Positions 32,201 to 44,092 of a stretch of 64,000 nucleotides of DNA are shown in pieces. The notes below the pieces were generated by a model. It searched no databases. It saw nothing but the letters and a program-made list of their open reading frames with translations, and was not told the DNA's origin. The stretch comes from Alligator mississippiensis (taxonomy: Eukaryota; Chordata; Crocodylia; Alligatoridae): positions 21,643,001 to 21,707,000 of the forward strand of contig NC_081827.1 in the NCBI RefSeq assembly GCF_030867095.1, written 5' to 3'. The first letter of the stretch is position 1. Each line of letters begins with the position of its first letter. Both the position numbers and the translations under genes were made by a program.

Positions 32201-33318
32201 GGTTTCTGTGGTACATTTGCACCTCTTTCAACTTCTTTTCCCTGCTGCCACTCAAAGCTGCCTTGCAAATTCCCACATGCACACCTCCACCTCAGCACTG
32301 AGAGACAGAGAATAATCCTCTAACGGGCCTCAGGCCACCCGGACTCAGCAGTTTCTGACTCATCAGCTTCCAGCCTGGACACAGTCTCTCCAACTTTAGG
32401 GTACCTATGTTTTAATGACAGACAAAGCAATTCCCATAGACATTTTGCAATAACCCAATAGAGGAGGTTAATAGAGACCTTTTTGGAGAAAAAAAAAATC
32501 TTTCATTGAATGACTCTTATAACAGAATATATTGAACTTCCAATCTATGGATGAGCTAAATAAGACAGCCAAGTGTCACCCTCCCCTTTCACAAATGGAG
32601 AAGCAAAGGCATGTTAGATCCCCTTATATGACTTGTCCTGGGGATTGTGACAGACAACAGAACCCATTTCTTCATTCTGCCATTCCAGAGTTTTGATGGG
32701 ACAATATTTCTTCCTTCTTTAGATGGTATCATGCTCATGTTTGTAAAGCAGATGCACCTTTTTAGTCAGGAGATTAGGGACTCCAGGCATTGTGGGAGAA
32801 CACAAAGGCAGGAATGTGAGGAACAATATTCAGTAAAAATGAGGATTGTACAAATCTAATTTCAGAAATGCCCAAGACACATACATTTGGCCTTCTTTGC
32901 AGTAAATTAGTATTTTGGTCTGATGAGGTTCCTGTACAGCAGCTCTAACAAAGATAAATGAACCATTTTACTATCCATAAATGATTTATTGTTTCCTTGT
33001 TCATGCTAAATCTTGTAATGGATGGATTTAGGTTTAAAACAAAGTTGTATATAATTTCCAGCAGTGCTCAACATTAGCACCAGATTGCCATACCTTTATA
33101 CATCGGTCCCAGTGTTTACAATGTAATTAATACTTGTTTTTTATTAATTATTAACAGTCATTTGAAAGAAAACAAGCGCCATAATTTTACTATGGGAGCA
33201 CAAGTAAGATTTAATATTGATATCTAGCAAGAGTGTTGTTGACTAAACAGAATTTTTTCCAAGACCCCAATCCAAAAAGCACTGAAGTCAATGGAGTTCC
33301 TTAATTTGACTGCTGTCA
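32201..33318. other. Intergenic, nothing certain
   Basis: No gene recognised. 33000-33240 is AT-rich with 'taattaatac' and 'ttattaattatt' motifs and no repeat signature. A 'cactgaagtcaatggagtt' stretch at about 33280 recalls an ancient amniote repeat. Confidence 0.45.
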
Positions 33319-33854
33319 GTGTGTCTACACATGCAATTAATGTCCTTGAATTTTTTGTGGAGAAAATCCAGGTGCATTAGGGCACGCATCTGTATGTGCA
33401 CTGGCTTTGGGAGAACAGTGAGCCTGACAAGAGCAGCCTAGTCCAGGGCTGCTCCTGCCCTGCTCCACCCCTCTGCAGCAGCCAGCAGGAGCTCCAGGCT
33501 CCCCTGGGTGCCAGCCTTGGGCTGGCAGCAGGTTCTGGGGGCAGACCCGGGTTAGCAGGGGGTTCAGGGGTTAGGCCTGAGTCCTGGGAGGTTGGGGAGA
33601 GCTGTCCTGGCTCTGGGGGCAGCACTGTTCCAGCTGCAGGAAGATTGCAATTTGCTCCCAGTCAGCATCTACATGTGCACTTTGGCGCATTAGTTTAAAG
33701 TGCCGTTTTCTAGTACCTGTAGCTGTGGGTAGTAGCAAACAGTGCTTTAAATTAATCTACTGCACAGTAATTGCTGCACAAGTGTACAGAGTGATGGTTT
33801 ACTGTACATTAGATTAGTCTAATGAGCAGTAAAGCATCTCATATATATGTGCCC
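33319..33854. mobile_element. MITE with GC-rich centre (Chompy-like ends)
   Basis: The left end GTGTGTCTACACATGC and right end (reverse complement) GGGCACATATATATGAG are the family's termini. Near the right end 'ctactgcacagtaattgctg' and 'ggtttactgtacattaga' repeat the family motif. The middle (about 33410-33650) is a GC-rich block without family similarity, perhaps an insertion or acquired filler. No target duplication visible. ORFs in the centre are compositional. Confidence 0.55.
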
Positions 33855-34970
33855 TGTGGGTGCTTAATCTGGCTATAAAGGCCTCATCCTACCCTTGGTG
33901 CCCTGCTCATGCACGGGATCTTGTTTAAAAAACCCAAAATGAATCCTGATACAGGAGTGAGGGATATTCACCAGGTTACACATAAATAATGAATTCTGTC
34001 TTTTTAGAATGGATGTGAATAGCCCAAAATAATGTGGTTAGCCCATAATGTGCTTAGCCCAATGAGGAAGATTATCTGGACCAGCTATATAAGGCATATA
34101 CATGTATACATTTGCTGAAAGGCAACAAAATTGTGCATCCTTACAGTTCGTTTCACTTATTTTCTGATAGTGAAATTTCTTTCACTTTAATGCAAAGATA
34201 CTGTTAGTTTTGCACTATTAATTTAATGAATTAAAATTATCTCTAGTTTCATATTCCAAACTTATTTCCTGGATGACTGCAGGAGTTTTGTACATGGTGT
34301 GAATGCAAAATGCATAACAAAAATGAGATGCTCAGCATGGATTAGGGAAGATTTCTCCCTTAGTTTGTTTCCAGCAGAGCCAGCAGTAGTTGTAAGCTTT
34401 GTAGATGAATTTATAACCATTTTAGTTTAAGAGCAATGTATCCCACACTGATGATGATTAATAATATACAAGTTTCATACTAATCCTGGCCTCCTACACC
34501 TTTTCTGTTCAAATAACTTTAATTGAAGTCTTTGTTATGGCAAAAAGCCTTACCTAGCAATCTATAATTGCTAGAATCAGAGTAGGAGTGGCAGGTACAA
34601 GGAGTCTAGAAGTAACCCATTCTTCCATTACCAGGTATATTAAGTTATAAGGCATGTGGGAATCACAGAATAATAAGTGATCAAGGTTACTTTCCATGGA
34701 GCTCCTGACAGCAGGGAATTATGACTCTCCAAACCCTGGGAGAAACAAATAGGTTTCTCCCCAGTTACCAAGAGCATACAAAATAATGGCACGTGGCTAG
34801 ACTGTGTTCTACTTCTGTGAGAGGGACCCCTGGCTCTTGCAAATCTGGCATTGGCAAGTGTGGTTTTAAATTCTAACTGAGAGCAAAATCAGAAGCATCA
34901 CCTAGGTATAAAGCACTGTGCTCACACAGACTTCAAACTAACCTGGCTAACTACCGTTCTGTCCACATAA
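33855..34970. other. Intergenic, nothing recognised
   Basis: AT-rich DNA with no gene or repeat family recognised. Confidence 0.5.
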
Positions 34971-36290
34971 AGTGACTGACAAGCCCATACTCACAGCATT
35001 GCCACTAGCATGTCCTGCCCACTTGGTCATGCTGCACCAGGGTCTTGATATTGACTTGATGTTATCTGAGATTTTACCTGGAGTTATTGTCCAGTGTTTC
35101 TTTCTGATCCCGGGCGACTCAGCTGGTACTACTTCTGTGGGGCTCCACCTCCCCTACATCCCACACCTTTCCTCTCAGGCGGTCTGGTTCAGTCTCAGTG
35201 GTATCTGGGTGTACCCCAGGTACCATCTGCTCCCAACAAAAGCCTGCCCTCATGGTTCTCAGCAGGAATTTGGTTATGGTTTCTCCGACTAATAAACTGG
35301 TAACGTAACAATACTAGAACTGCTTGAGTGATGCGAGCAAACAGGTCAAAGATGCTGTCTGGCACTCTCCTTCAGCACTCCAGGGTTCATGTGGCATGAT
35401 TTGTACAGCTCTCACACAGTCCCCCATTGTAAGTATATCCCGAGAGAACCACGTCTTGAGTCAGCTTGCACCTGGCCACGTATTATAGTATCCTGTGGGG
35501 CATTTCCTCATGCCCATGTGAACTTTGTGGTCCTGAGACTTCTCTGCTAGGGGATTTTGGGTCCACAGTGCTTAAAACTCAGCAGATAGAACTGCAGGAT
35601 TCCTAAGTGTGTTCTTCCCCTTAGTGGGTCCTGCCAACGCCCCTTGGACTGCCCTCTTCCTGTCCCAGCTGCCTGGGGTGTACCTGCTGGCAAAGTCCCA
35701 CATGGGTGGGATCAAGGGCTATACCCTTTGACCATCCTGTTATTGTTCCCACACTGATACCTGGGTTCTCTCTCCTAGGCATCCAGTCATTCACAGCATT
35801 CTCTGGTTCACCAGGGCTTCCTGCCCCAGGAAGGGTCTCTGGCTTCAATGCCACAAGTAAGGGAGTGTTCAGACACCACAGGGATGTCCCAGAAACAGTC
35901 TGAACTCCTGATGCCTTTCCTGGCAACCAGTCTCTGCAGGGTTGTGCTGGTTTTGTTTCAGCCATGGGAAGAGCATCCAGATGTGCAGCCAGTGCTTCCT
36001 CCTCTTGCCTCTGCCCCTCCCCCCCGTTTGACTAGCCAGGTCCTTTCACTCGCAGAGATTTTTTGCACCAGACCAATCCCCGGGCCCTCTTCGGGCTGCA
36101 TAGTGCTGGCCAATCTGGCCTCAGACTGGCCAGTTGGACATCAGTGGTGTAGTGAGTGGGGGGTGCAGGGTGAGCTTGCCACAGTGCCGTGGAATAGGGG
36201 TGCTATTATAAGGCTTTACTCAGCCTGGCAGTGGCTCTCTGAATGTTTTCCCAAACGTTCTTACTATTGTACCATCCCTGTTAGCAAGTG
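34971..36290. other. GC-richer block, possibly LTR-derived
   Basis: This 1.3-kb stretch differs in base composition from both sides and holds several compositional ORFs on both strands. An 'aataaact' signal at 35289 and promoter-like CT-rich DNA suggest an old LTR-type element, but I could not define ends, terminal dinucleotides or target duplications. No protein motif seen. Confidence 0.25.
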
Positions 36291-37984
36291 ATTATTAGAC
36301 AAAGTGCTTTGTAGCACTCTTACACTAATCATGACAGAATACCAAGATCTTTTATTGAGGTTTTTTTTTACCCTTTTATTTACAGGTCCTAGGGATGAGG
36401 GATTACCTATATGTATGTTTTGATCATGGAAAATGTGGATTTTGGATTACTTTTTTTAACCCAAAAATTGGGGATTCTTTTTAATTGGAGAAAATCAAGA
36501 TCCCTGGAGATAAGGTCCATAATAACTTTGTTCTTAACTGCTCGCATTTAACTGTCTTTGTGCATTAGTGTGTGACATACATTATAAGAAGGGCTGAAAC
36601 TCTTTTTTTTAGAAAATAGAATATGTTACTTTGCTATGCATTTATACCAGCATTTATGCAATGATTTATATCAGCAGATCTTTTGGCTCAGCTTTTGAAA
36701 TCCATAAAATTCTACTACAAAAATAAATTTCAAAACAAACAAATGAAATCCCCCCATAAATCCTAGAGACCACAATTCCAAACCCTCATACTGTCCCACT
36801 CAGGAAAAGAAAGAGGGCTTTTGCATTAAATTCACAGCAAACTACTTCAGACCAATGCAAAGAAAATACTGACCAAAGGGCCTTTGTAGAAAACATCTTA
36901 CCAACAGTCCTGTGGCATCAAACATGCATACAGTCTAGGAAACATGTCCTCATTCATGCTTGGAGAGCATTCATTTTGCATTTCCTGACACTTTATGTTT
37001 CATTGTGTAACTTTAATGTGTTGTAGACATCCATACATGCTGTTTTGCCTTGAGAGGAGATGGCATCCAAGCTCTTTCCTTCTTGCCTCAGGTAGAAGGA
37101 ATTTACTTCAGCCTTTGAAAAAGTGCAGCTGACTTCTTCCCTTCCCCCATTTGGTTGGGCAGCTGCAGTAGTGTTCAGGACTGAAGAACTGTAGCCTTCC
37201 CAGCTCCTTACTTTTATACAGAATCCAATCAAAGACTGGCATGGATGGGCCCTGTCACACCACATATGGGCTAGTTCTGATCTTGTCCATATTAATTAAA
37301 TGACTGTAATCCCTTAGCTGATATCACATGTCTAGATTTTACTGGGACACAAGTCAATATACTTTGCCGGTACAGATTTTATTCATGGAAGACTGCCTCT
37401 TTTTATTTACTTATTTATTGAAATTATTTCCTCCCCCACCAATTCCTTGTATTTTTTTTTAAAGCAGTAGCAAATGTAAAAGTAAAGAAGATTAGTCTCT
37501 AAAGGGTATGGATTTATATAGTGTGTTGGCCACTAGCCAAAGCCAGCCCTGGCAGGAGAATAATCTATCAAAGTAATGTTGGCTGGAAATAAGTGAGAGC
37601 AGACAGACTGAATAAGGATGCTGACCCACACTAATAAGACTTTAACTGTTAGTGTGTGATGGTAGTAACATGTATATGATCATCATAACAGTATATTTCA
37701 TGCTACACTTTGAAAGGGTGGGGTAATGAAGATCTACTTTGCTGGTTTGCAAAACTAAATAAATAAATATTCAATTCTTTATAGTCAGCAGAATTCCTTG
37801 CAAAACTTCCCAAGGAGAAAGCAGATGCTGAGTAGCACAAAATTAATCTCATGACATACTAGCTATAAAATACAGTAACATAAATCAATATTGCAGTCCT
37901 ATAGTATCAACTGCTGAACATAGAAGACATTATGGAGGACATAGACTGTACTCCCTGTTTTTCTTTCACTGTAGAGTCTTCTTT
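36291..37984. other. Intergenic, nothing recognised
   Basis: AT-rich, no gene or repeat family recognised. The minus-strand frame at 36993-37265 (90 aa) shows no domain. Confidence 0.5.
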
Positions 37985-38090
37985 TAGGGCCTGAGGTAAT
38001 GCCTAGTGAGCCAACAAGAAGACTTCTCTGGGGTTTGCATTGGTTCCCATGGGTGCACGCCCACAAGCAGGAACGTGCAGTCCCCGGGGA

Positions 38091-38130
38091 CAACTAGCAG
38101 CAGCACAAATATTTGTGCTGCTGCTAGTTG
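38091..38130. repeat. Perfect 40-bp palindrome
   Basis: Arms of 20 bp, 38091-38110 and 38111-38130, are exact reverse complements with no spacer: 'caactagcagcagcacaaat' and its complement. Imperfect pairing continues outside through 'ccccgggga'-type sequence for about 8 bp more. Confidence 0.95.
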
Positions 38131-38324
38131 TTGCCGGGGAGCACACCTGCATGCATGTGGTGGCACACATCATGTAGCCCTGGGTGGGGTAGGGGAGGCT
38201 GGGGCCAGCATCTGAGCTGGGCCCGACAGCCTTGCCACCGCTGGGGCTCTGGGAGGCCCCCAAGACCCCAGGTAATCTGGGCACGTGGACCCTGTCTGGC
38301 AGCCAGAGCACGCATGCAGGAGCA

Positions 38325-38384
38325 TTCCCTGGGGACAACTAGCAGCAGCACAAATCTGTGCTGCTGTTAGTTGTCCCTGGGGAA
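38325..38384. repeat. Near-perfect palindrome, second copy
   Basis: Arms of 28 bp (38325-38352 and 38357-38384) around a 4-base centre, with about three mismatches. The arm contains the same 'acaactagcagcagcaca' core as the palindrome 230 bp to the left. Confidence 0.95.
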
Positions 38385-38650
38385 CACACATTCCTGCTTG
38401 TGTCCCAGCCTTACTGCCAGAGGTGGGACCTGTGCAGGTAAGGCATGCAGCCAGGCAGATGGGAGGGGGCCGTGAGCAGGCAGGAGCAGTGTTCAGGAGC
38501 AGGATAGGCAAGTGAGGCTGGGATCATGAGGCAGGATCTTGGGGTAGTGATGTGCCCCATACGTACAGATTTGCCCCGCCCAGCATTCAAGGGAACATTA
38601 TAAATCACATGGTGGTGCACTGGAGAAGCAGCATGCCCAGCCATGAGCTA

Positions 38651-39544
38651 CTTACTCTGCTGTCTTACAGTCAGACCACCCCTTAGCAGATGTACAGTTA
38701 TAGCAAAGCCAAATTTGAGCCTCCACAAGTAAAGTTCAATGCACCCTGCAATGGTTGTAGCTTGCTGTAAATGGATGCACACTGCAGTGAAAGCTGTGGT
38801 CCAGAAACCAATTGGGTTTCTTCTACAGCTGAAATGTGTGCAACTTTATGCTGCAAAACACTGTGTGTAGTGCAATTAGCTACAATTTATTACCTCAGCT
38901 GCAGAAATACAGAATCTGTCAGGCTATGTAATTGTTAGGTCTTTTTCTATCAGCTCTAAGGGAGGAAGACATTTTGCAGCACTCCCTAGCAGTATATTGC
39001 ACTAGTACCATTTTCAGCAACTGTGTTTTGTTGCGTTTGCTTTGTCCCTCTTACTCAATAAACCATTTGGTCACAGAAACAGCGTTTCTGCATATCTGAG
39101 TCAGGTGAGGACGTGAATCAGCTGGTGCAGCAGCAGCTAGGAAACAGGTTCAGTCAGCAAGGTCTCTTCCTCCGTGTTGAATTCTTGATGGCTGATATTT
39201 ACAGGAAGGAAACAAAATGGTTCGACCCAGCCAGCAAATAAACCTGTTCATGCCCAACCTGTGATTCAGTCAAGTCTCATTCATCCTGACCCTGGATCCT
39301 GGCCTGTCCAAAAGTGATCTTCTACTCTGATTACCAAACAGATGGAGATCTTGTGAAGCCCTCAGTCCCCAAGCTCTGCCTCATTGCTTTACCCATACAG
39401 TTATATGAACTTAAAGCAGAGAACTTCATTTCTTCTCTGCCCAAAATAAGCAGGGCCAATAGTCTTTGTTCCACAGCCTCATTCAAAGGATCACTTTTCT
39501 CTTACTAACACAATATATTTCCACTATTACTTCCTGTTACTCCT
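38651..39544. other. Intergenic, nothing recognised
   Basis: No gene or repeat family recognised. Confidence 0.5.
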
Positions 39545-39785
39545 AGTCCACCAAGGTGTGCGCCATTTCAAGGCCCAATGACTCAACATTGAGGCAGAAC
39601 GGTTGGTGATGGCGGAAGGAGGAGACCAACCTGGGACTGCGAATCCCACTCCCCCACACATCAATATGCTCCCATAGCTGAAGCATATGTGCATCCAGAA
39701 TCGGGCTCCTCAGTCACCTGAGGACCCATCAAGCCTGACGGCGGCCCCTCGAAGTTGAGGATGACGTCCGACAGCAACACAGCCT
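39545..39785 (+). mobile_element. LINE C-terminal end with CCHH zinc finger
   Basis: The plus strand encodes CASRIGLLSHLRTHQ at about 39687-39731, preceded by an ICSH stretch. This is the C-terminal Cys/His finger (form C..C...CRSRIGLYSHLRTH) of the non-LTR family I recognise at the left edge of the window. The flanking DNA, including 'gaggatgacgtccgacagc', fits its 3' end. GC-rich against the surroundings. Only about 240 bp is preserved. Confidence 0.6.
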
Positions 39786-40102
39786 GTTACTCCCAGAATG
39801 ACTAGAGAATCTAAGCATCTCTCAGTATCTCCATTTAAGGTTAATAGGAGTTTTTTCCCATTGACCTCATCATGCACTGACTCAAGCCTAAGCAGTCCAT
39901 CTTTCTGTCAGCTTTCCTTTAGTTATATATTAGTATTTAATTCATATGTGTAGTGTACATCTGTCCCACCCCTAAATTTCTAGTGTCCTCTTCTCTTTCT
40001 CTTTTAATTTGATATTTGTTGTGTCACCTGTCTCCCAGTATGAAACCCTTCTAAAAATGCCAGAAAAATGTAACTTAGAGTGGAAAATATATAACGTCTA
40101 AG
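39786..40102. other. Intergenic, nothing recognised
   Basis: AT-rich spacer up to the TA target site of the Tigger element. Confidence 0.5.
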
Positions 40103-40104
40103 TA

Positions 40105-42310
40105 CAGTAAAAGCAGCACTTTACCATCTGGAATTTTCTATTAACCGGCATCTGTCACAGACACCATCTTGCTGTTCGGGACGCAGCCGAGTGGTGTCAC
40201 TAGCAGCAGTCTCATCATCATTGTGATCACGTTGAGCTCATGCCTGTGCTTTTGCTGTGACTTTATTGCTGAATATCTCACCCATCCTGCAACTATGGCT
40301 ACCAATACTCTATCAACAAGCAGAGGACAGAAGCCAAAGCATGCTGTTTTGATGATTACCCAGAAATTGGACGTAATTAAGTGCCTGGAAAAAAGGAGAA
40401 AACAGGAACAGGTTGATGCAGGAATTCAATGTCGGCTCACCTACAATCTATGGCATCAAGGCACAGAGGGCAGAGTTACTCCAGTTTGTGACAAATTCTG
40501 AGACAAGTAAAGCAATTGAGCAACACCATACTCTGCACAAACCAAAATTGGAACAATTAGACAAGATATTATATGAATGGTTTGCCTTAAAACATTTGGA
40601 GGGAGCTCTAATTTTTGGCCTAATGCTGATCAAAAAAGCAAAAGACTTCTATCAACAAATGGGAATGACCGAGGCCTGTGTTTTTTCAGATAAATGGCTG
40701 TCTTGCTTCAAACTTCACCATGGTATCAGAAGGCTTGATATTTCTGGATGAAAAAAAATCTGCTGATCATGAGGCTGCTGAAAAATATTGTGGATTTTTC
40801 CAGGAATTGGTATCCCCGGAGTAGATCTACAACGCTAATGAAACTGGCCATTTTTGGTGTTTTTTGCCAACTTCTACCCTGGCCAGTGCAGGTGAGCTTG
40901 GTGCAGCTGGTTTTAAGCAGAGCAAGGACTGCCTGGCTGTACTTACGTGTGCAAATGCAGTGGACGCACACAGAATCAAGTTGCTAGTGTTTGGAAAATT
41001 CAGGCAACCAAGAGCATTCAAGGGTATCATTCATTTACCTGTTGAGTACAAGGCACAACCTAATGCATGGATGGACACGGAAATATTTTTGCATTGGTTT
41101 GACCATGTCTTTGTACCAGCAGTGAACGAGCATCTGAAGAAACTTGGAAAGCCAGAAGACACAAAAGTCATTCTGATTTTAGATAACTGTCAAGCTCACT
41201 CTCCTGAAGCAGAGTCTGGGAATATTTTTACCATCTTCCTGCCCGCAGATGTCACCTCACTCATATAGCCTATGGATCAGGGAATTATTGAAAACCTGAA
41301 ATCCATCTACATAAGGGATTTTATGAGGAAGCTACTCAACTGCGAAGGCAGTCTCCAAGAATTTCAATCACAGTATACCAGTAAAGATGCAAATTTCAAT
41401 GTGGCATGTGCTTGGTGTGCTGTGAAGAGTACAACTTTAAGGAAGGCTTGGAGAAAATTGTGGGCAGCAGTGATGTTTGCAGAGGGATCTTCTGATGAAG
41501 AAGAATTTGCAGGTTTCAATGTGAGACATAAACAAGAATCATTAAAAGAGATGCCTGATGTCCTTCAAAGTGCTGACCCTACTCACTAAGCTCAAAGATA
41601 CTGAACTTGAAGAGTGGGTGAACATTGATTAAGACCTTGATGTTGCACAAACCCTTACTGATGCTGAAATTATGGAAAAGATTGTGCGTCCTGACAGATC
41701 TACTGCACCTGAAGAAGACTCGGAAGAAGAAGACCACAGCGAAGAAAGTAAAGTGGCTTGGGCTACTGCTGCACAGTGTCTGGAAACATTCTTGAAATTT
41801 GCTGCGCAGCAGTCTTCTTATTCTGCTCAGGAAGTGATGCAACTTCATGTTGTTCACAACAATTTCCTGAAAAAACAGCAACTGACTTGCAGGCAGGCTG
41901 ACATCCACAGGTTGCTTCAAAGAACTTCTGCAGCTTGTGTCAAGGATCAGATATTGATGTTGATGATCCTCAAGAAGAGGTGCACTTCAAAGCAGAGCCA
42001 CATTCTGAGGCAACCTGTGATCCCAAGGTGCCTTCAGAAGCAGCTGAGAGGCAGTAATAGTACAGCATACTATTTTCTTTATTATTTCTTATATTGTAGT
42101 TTAAAATAATTAAAATATTTATGATATTGTTATATCATAGTTAAAATGTTGTATTAAAAGTTATAATAATGTTATATTAAAAGTTATTATATCGCAGTTA
42201 AAATGAAGGCTTAGTTTCTTTCTTGAAAAAAAACCTCTCAGATAACTGGCATATTTGATTAACCGGCACCCTCCATTCCCCATGGATGCCGATTAACAGA
42301 GCTTTTACTA
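40105..42310 (+). mobile_element. Tigger/pogo-type DNA transposon, end to end
   Basis: 2.2-kb element bounded by inverted ends: left CAGTAAAAGC...attaaccggcatc, right (reverse complement) TAGTAAAAGCTCTGTTAATC followed by 'ggcatcc'. It is flanked by TA at 40103-40104 and 42311-42312, the Tc1/mariner/pogo target site. Inside are remnants of a CENP-B/Tigger-like transposase in plus orientation. Length and layout fit a complete autonomous-type copy that has since decayed. Confidence 0.9.
40290..42060 (+). pseudogene. Tigger-like transposase (CENP-B/pogo family), decayed
   Basis: Order of parts: N-terminal psq-type helix-turn-helix (about 40320-40480: [19 protein letters not shown], then [14 protein letters not shown] in another frame), a CENP-B-type second HTH (40540-40750: [50 protein letters not shown]), and the DDE nuclease. 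In the nuclease the first catalytic block reads NANETGHFW instead of NADETG (Asp codon GAT replaced by AAT at 40837-40839), the second is ILDNCQAHS (Asp at 41182) and the third PMDQG (Asp at 41275). An in-frame TAG lies at 41266-41268 between the second and third. At least two frame changes precede the nuclease and another follows near 41590-41670. The acidic tail (EEDSEEEDHSEE, about 41715) is typical. Not functional, no sign of domestication. Confidence 0.9.
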
Positions 42311-42312
42311 TA

Positions 42313-43084
42313 ATAATATTTTGTAATCAGGCATCTGCTGATAACTTCTGTATTTTATGACATTTTCCCCAGTTTATATTTACTTACTGTATCTATAAAA
42401 ATGGCTATAAATCCTACAAATGTTCAGCGTGTTGATGGAAATTGCTGTGAATTCCCAGCAATAGCTCATGTCGTTATTGCACAAGGAAAATGAAGGAGAC
42501 ATAAGTAACTCATTGCCAAAAAAAAGGAACCCTACTTTGGTAAACATTTTTTATTAGTTTCTATAATATTCATATACAATTATGTTTATTGGTGCTTTAT
42601 TGAGTTGGCAGATAGCTGCAGAAGAAAATGTACTTCATTTATTTGTCACTATATGACTTGTAAGACATTTCAGCTGCAAGAAAGAGTGCAACTTAAAAAC
42701 CTTCCTTTTGCTTTTATGTTTTTCCCTTTCCATTACTAGAGCTGTGAAAATAATGGATTTTTAAATTCAGTAGCTGAATCAAAAGAAATGTTTGGGGATG
42801 AGCCAGAAAGAAACTTTGTATGCGTTTCTTTATTTATAGTAAAAAAAAAAAATGTTTAAATTCATTTTAGAACACATAATCCTACTTCTACTCTCTCTTT
42901 TTAAATGTTTGTTTTAAAAATCTCAAAACAAAACTTTTCAACATTTTCAAAATATTGTTCCTATATTTCCTGACCAAAATTGTTCACTGAATTTGTCATG
43001 AAGCATTTCAGTGCCTCCCTACAACTGTATTAGGCAGTAAATAATATATTCACTGGAAAAATGTGCAGCCAATATGCTTTAATT
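42313..43084. other. Intergenic, nothing recognised
   Basis: Very AT-rich, with A runs (for example A12 near 42840). No gene or repeat family recognised. Confidence 0.5.
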
Positions 43085-43310
43085 TGTTTTATCTACTAAG
43101 GCAAGGCACTTATGCACTCAAAGTGACTTGCACAGAATGTGGGAAATCAGTATCAACCTTTTATACCTTAACGTGTTTTACATGTATAATACAGGAAACA
43201 GACCTTGGAGCAAAGGCTATAAACTAGGCCTCCTGTCTCCTAAAGCAGTGCGTTAACTCCTAGATTATAGTCATGACCCTCCTGTATTCTTTGTCTCTGC
43301 CTCCATGAAC
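43085..43310 (-). mobile_element. MIR-like SINE remnant
   Basis: On the minus strand: 'ataatctaggagttaacgca' and 'ctgctttaggagacaggagg' followed by 'cctagtttatagcc' give a tRNA-like head (form 'tagtggttagagcactg...ggagacctggg'), and about 100 bp later 'gtgcaagtcactttgagtgc' recalls the MIR 'gggcaagtcacttaac' block. Old and diverged. Confidence 0.5.
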
Positions 43311-43381
43311 TTTGATTCTGTAGTGGCACGGCTTCTACAGGAGGGGTAGACCTGTCCCCTACCCCAGCTTAGCACCTAACC

Positions 43382-44084
43382 CAGGGGTAGGCAAAATATG
43401 GAATCTGGGCCAAAATAAGAAATACCATGGGCCAGATTTGGCCGGCCAAGGATTTTTTGTCCAGCCCACAGTGAATCCCTCAGTCCCAGGTGCAGGGGAC
43501 AGTCTGTACTGTGGCACATACAGCAGCAGGGCCGGGACCGTGTGGTGGCCAGACTGCCTTCCCAGCAACCCCAGAGGTGGCAGTTTCTTTCAGCTGCTGC
43601 TGGACCCGGCCCCACTACCCAGGCACCCCAGTAAGTCCACCCCACCCCTACTGTCAGGGGTGGGACTTGTGTGGGCAGGATATGCAGATGGGATGGGACT
43701 GTGAGCAAGCAGGGAATGGTGTTCAGGAGCAGGATGTGTGAGTGAGCTTGGGATCATGGGGCAGGATCTTGGGGCAGTGATGGGCCAGGCCTGGGACCGG
43801 GGCCAGGGCCAAAGCTGAACCACTATTCACACCCCAAACACCCCTGCAATAGGTGCAGGTTCTGCAGGCAGGGATTTGTGGGGAGCAGATTGCAGCTCTG
43901 CCTTTGCCCCAGCCCCACTCTCTCACCACCCCAAGATCCCATATCCAGCCCCATTTGCAGGTGGTTGCCCACCCCTATCTCCCCATCCAATCTGCTTGGT
44001 CATGCACCCTGCCCACACAGGTCCCACAACAGCTCATCAAAACTCCCTATGCGGCTCCTGGGTCCACATAATTGCCCACCCCTG
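43382..44084. mobile_element. hAT-like non-autonomous element, GC-rich
   Basis: Inverted ends: left CAGGGGTAGGCAAAATATGG, right (reverse complement) CAGGGGTGGGCAATTATGTG. The flanks ACCTAACC (43374-43381) and ATCTAACT (44085-44092) match at 6 of 8, consistent with a decayed 8-bp target duplication. The interior shares about 135 bp with 38405-38570. No transposase; the ORFs inside are compositional. Confidence 0.75.
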
Positions 44085-44092
44085 ATCTAACT

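Larger units (their letters stand above)
37985..38650. mobile_element. GC-rich composite repeat with alternating palindromes
   Basis: Contains four alternately oriented copies of a motif 'caactagcagcagcacaaat' arranged as two palindromes (38088-38138 and 38325-38384). The outer flanks ('cccacaagcaggaacgtgca' near 38060 and 'acacattcctgcttgtgt' near 38385) are also inverted copies. The right third (about 38405-38570) is homologous to 43655-43790 within a hAT-like element ('gttcaggagcaggat', 'gggatcatg.ggcaggatct'). So this is probably a rearranged non-autonomous DNA transposon. The many overlapping ORFs are compositional. Confidence 0.55.

Noticed and set aside
35848-36291. 147-aa plus-strand ORF
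   Set aside because: Sits in a GC-richer repeat-like block with open frames on both strands; no domain.
38050-38410. Repeated palindromes as a CRISPR array
   Set aside because: Only two palindromes, no regular spacers, and the sequence is clearly a vertebrate genome.
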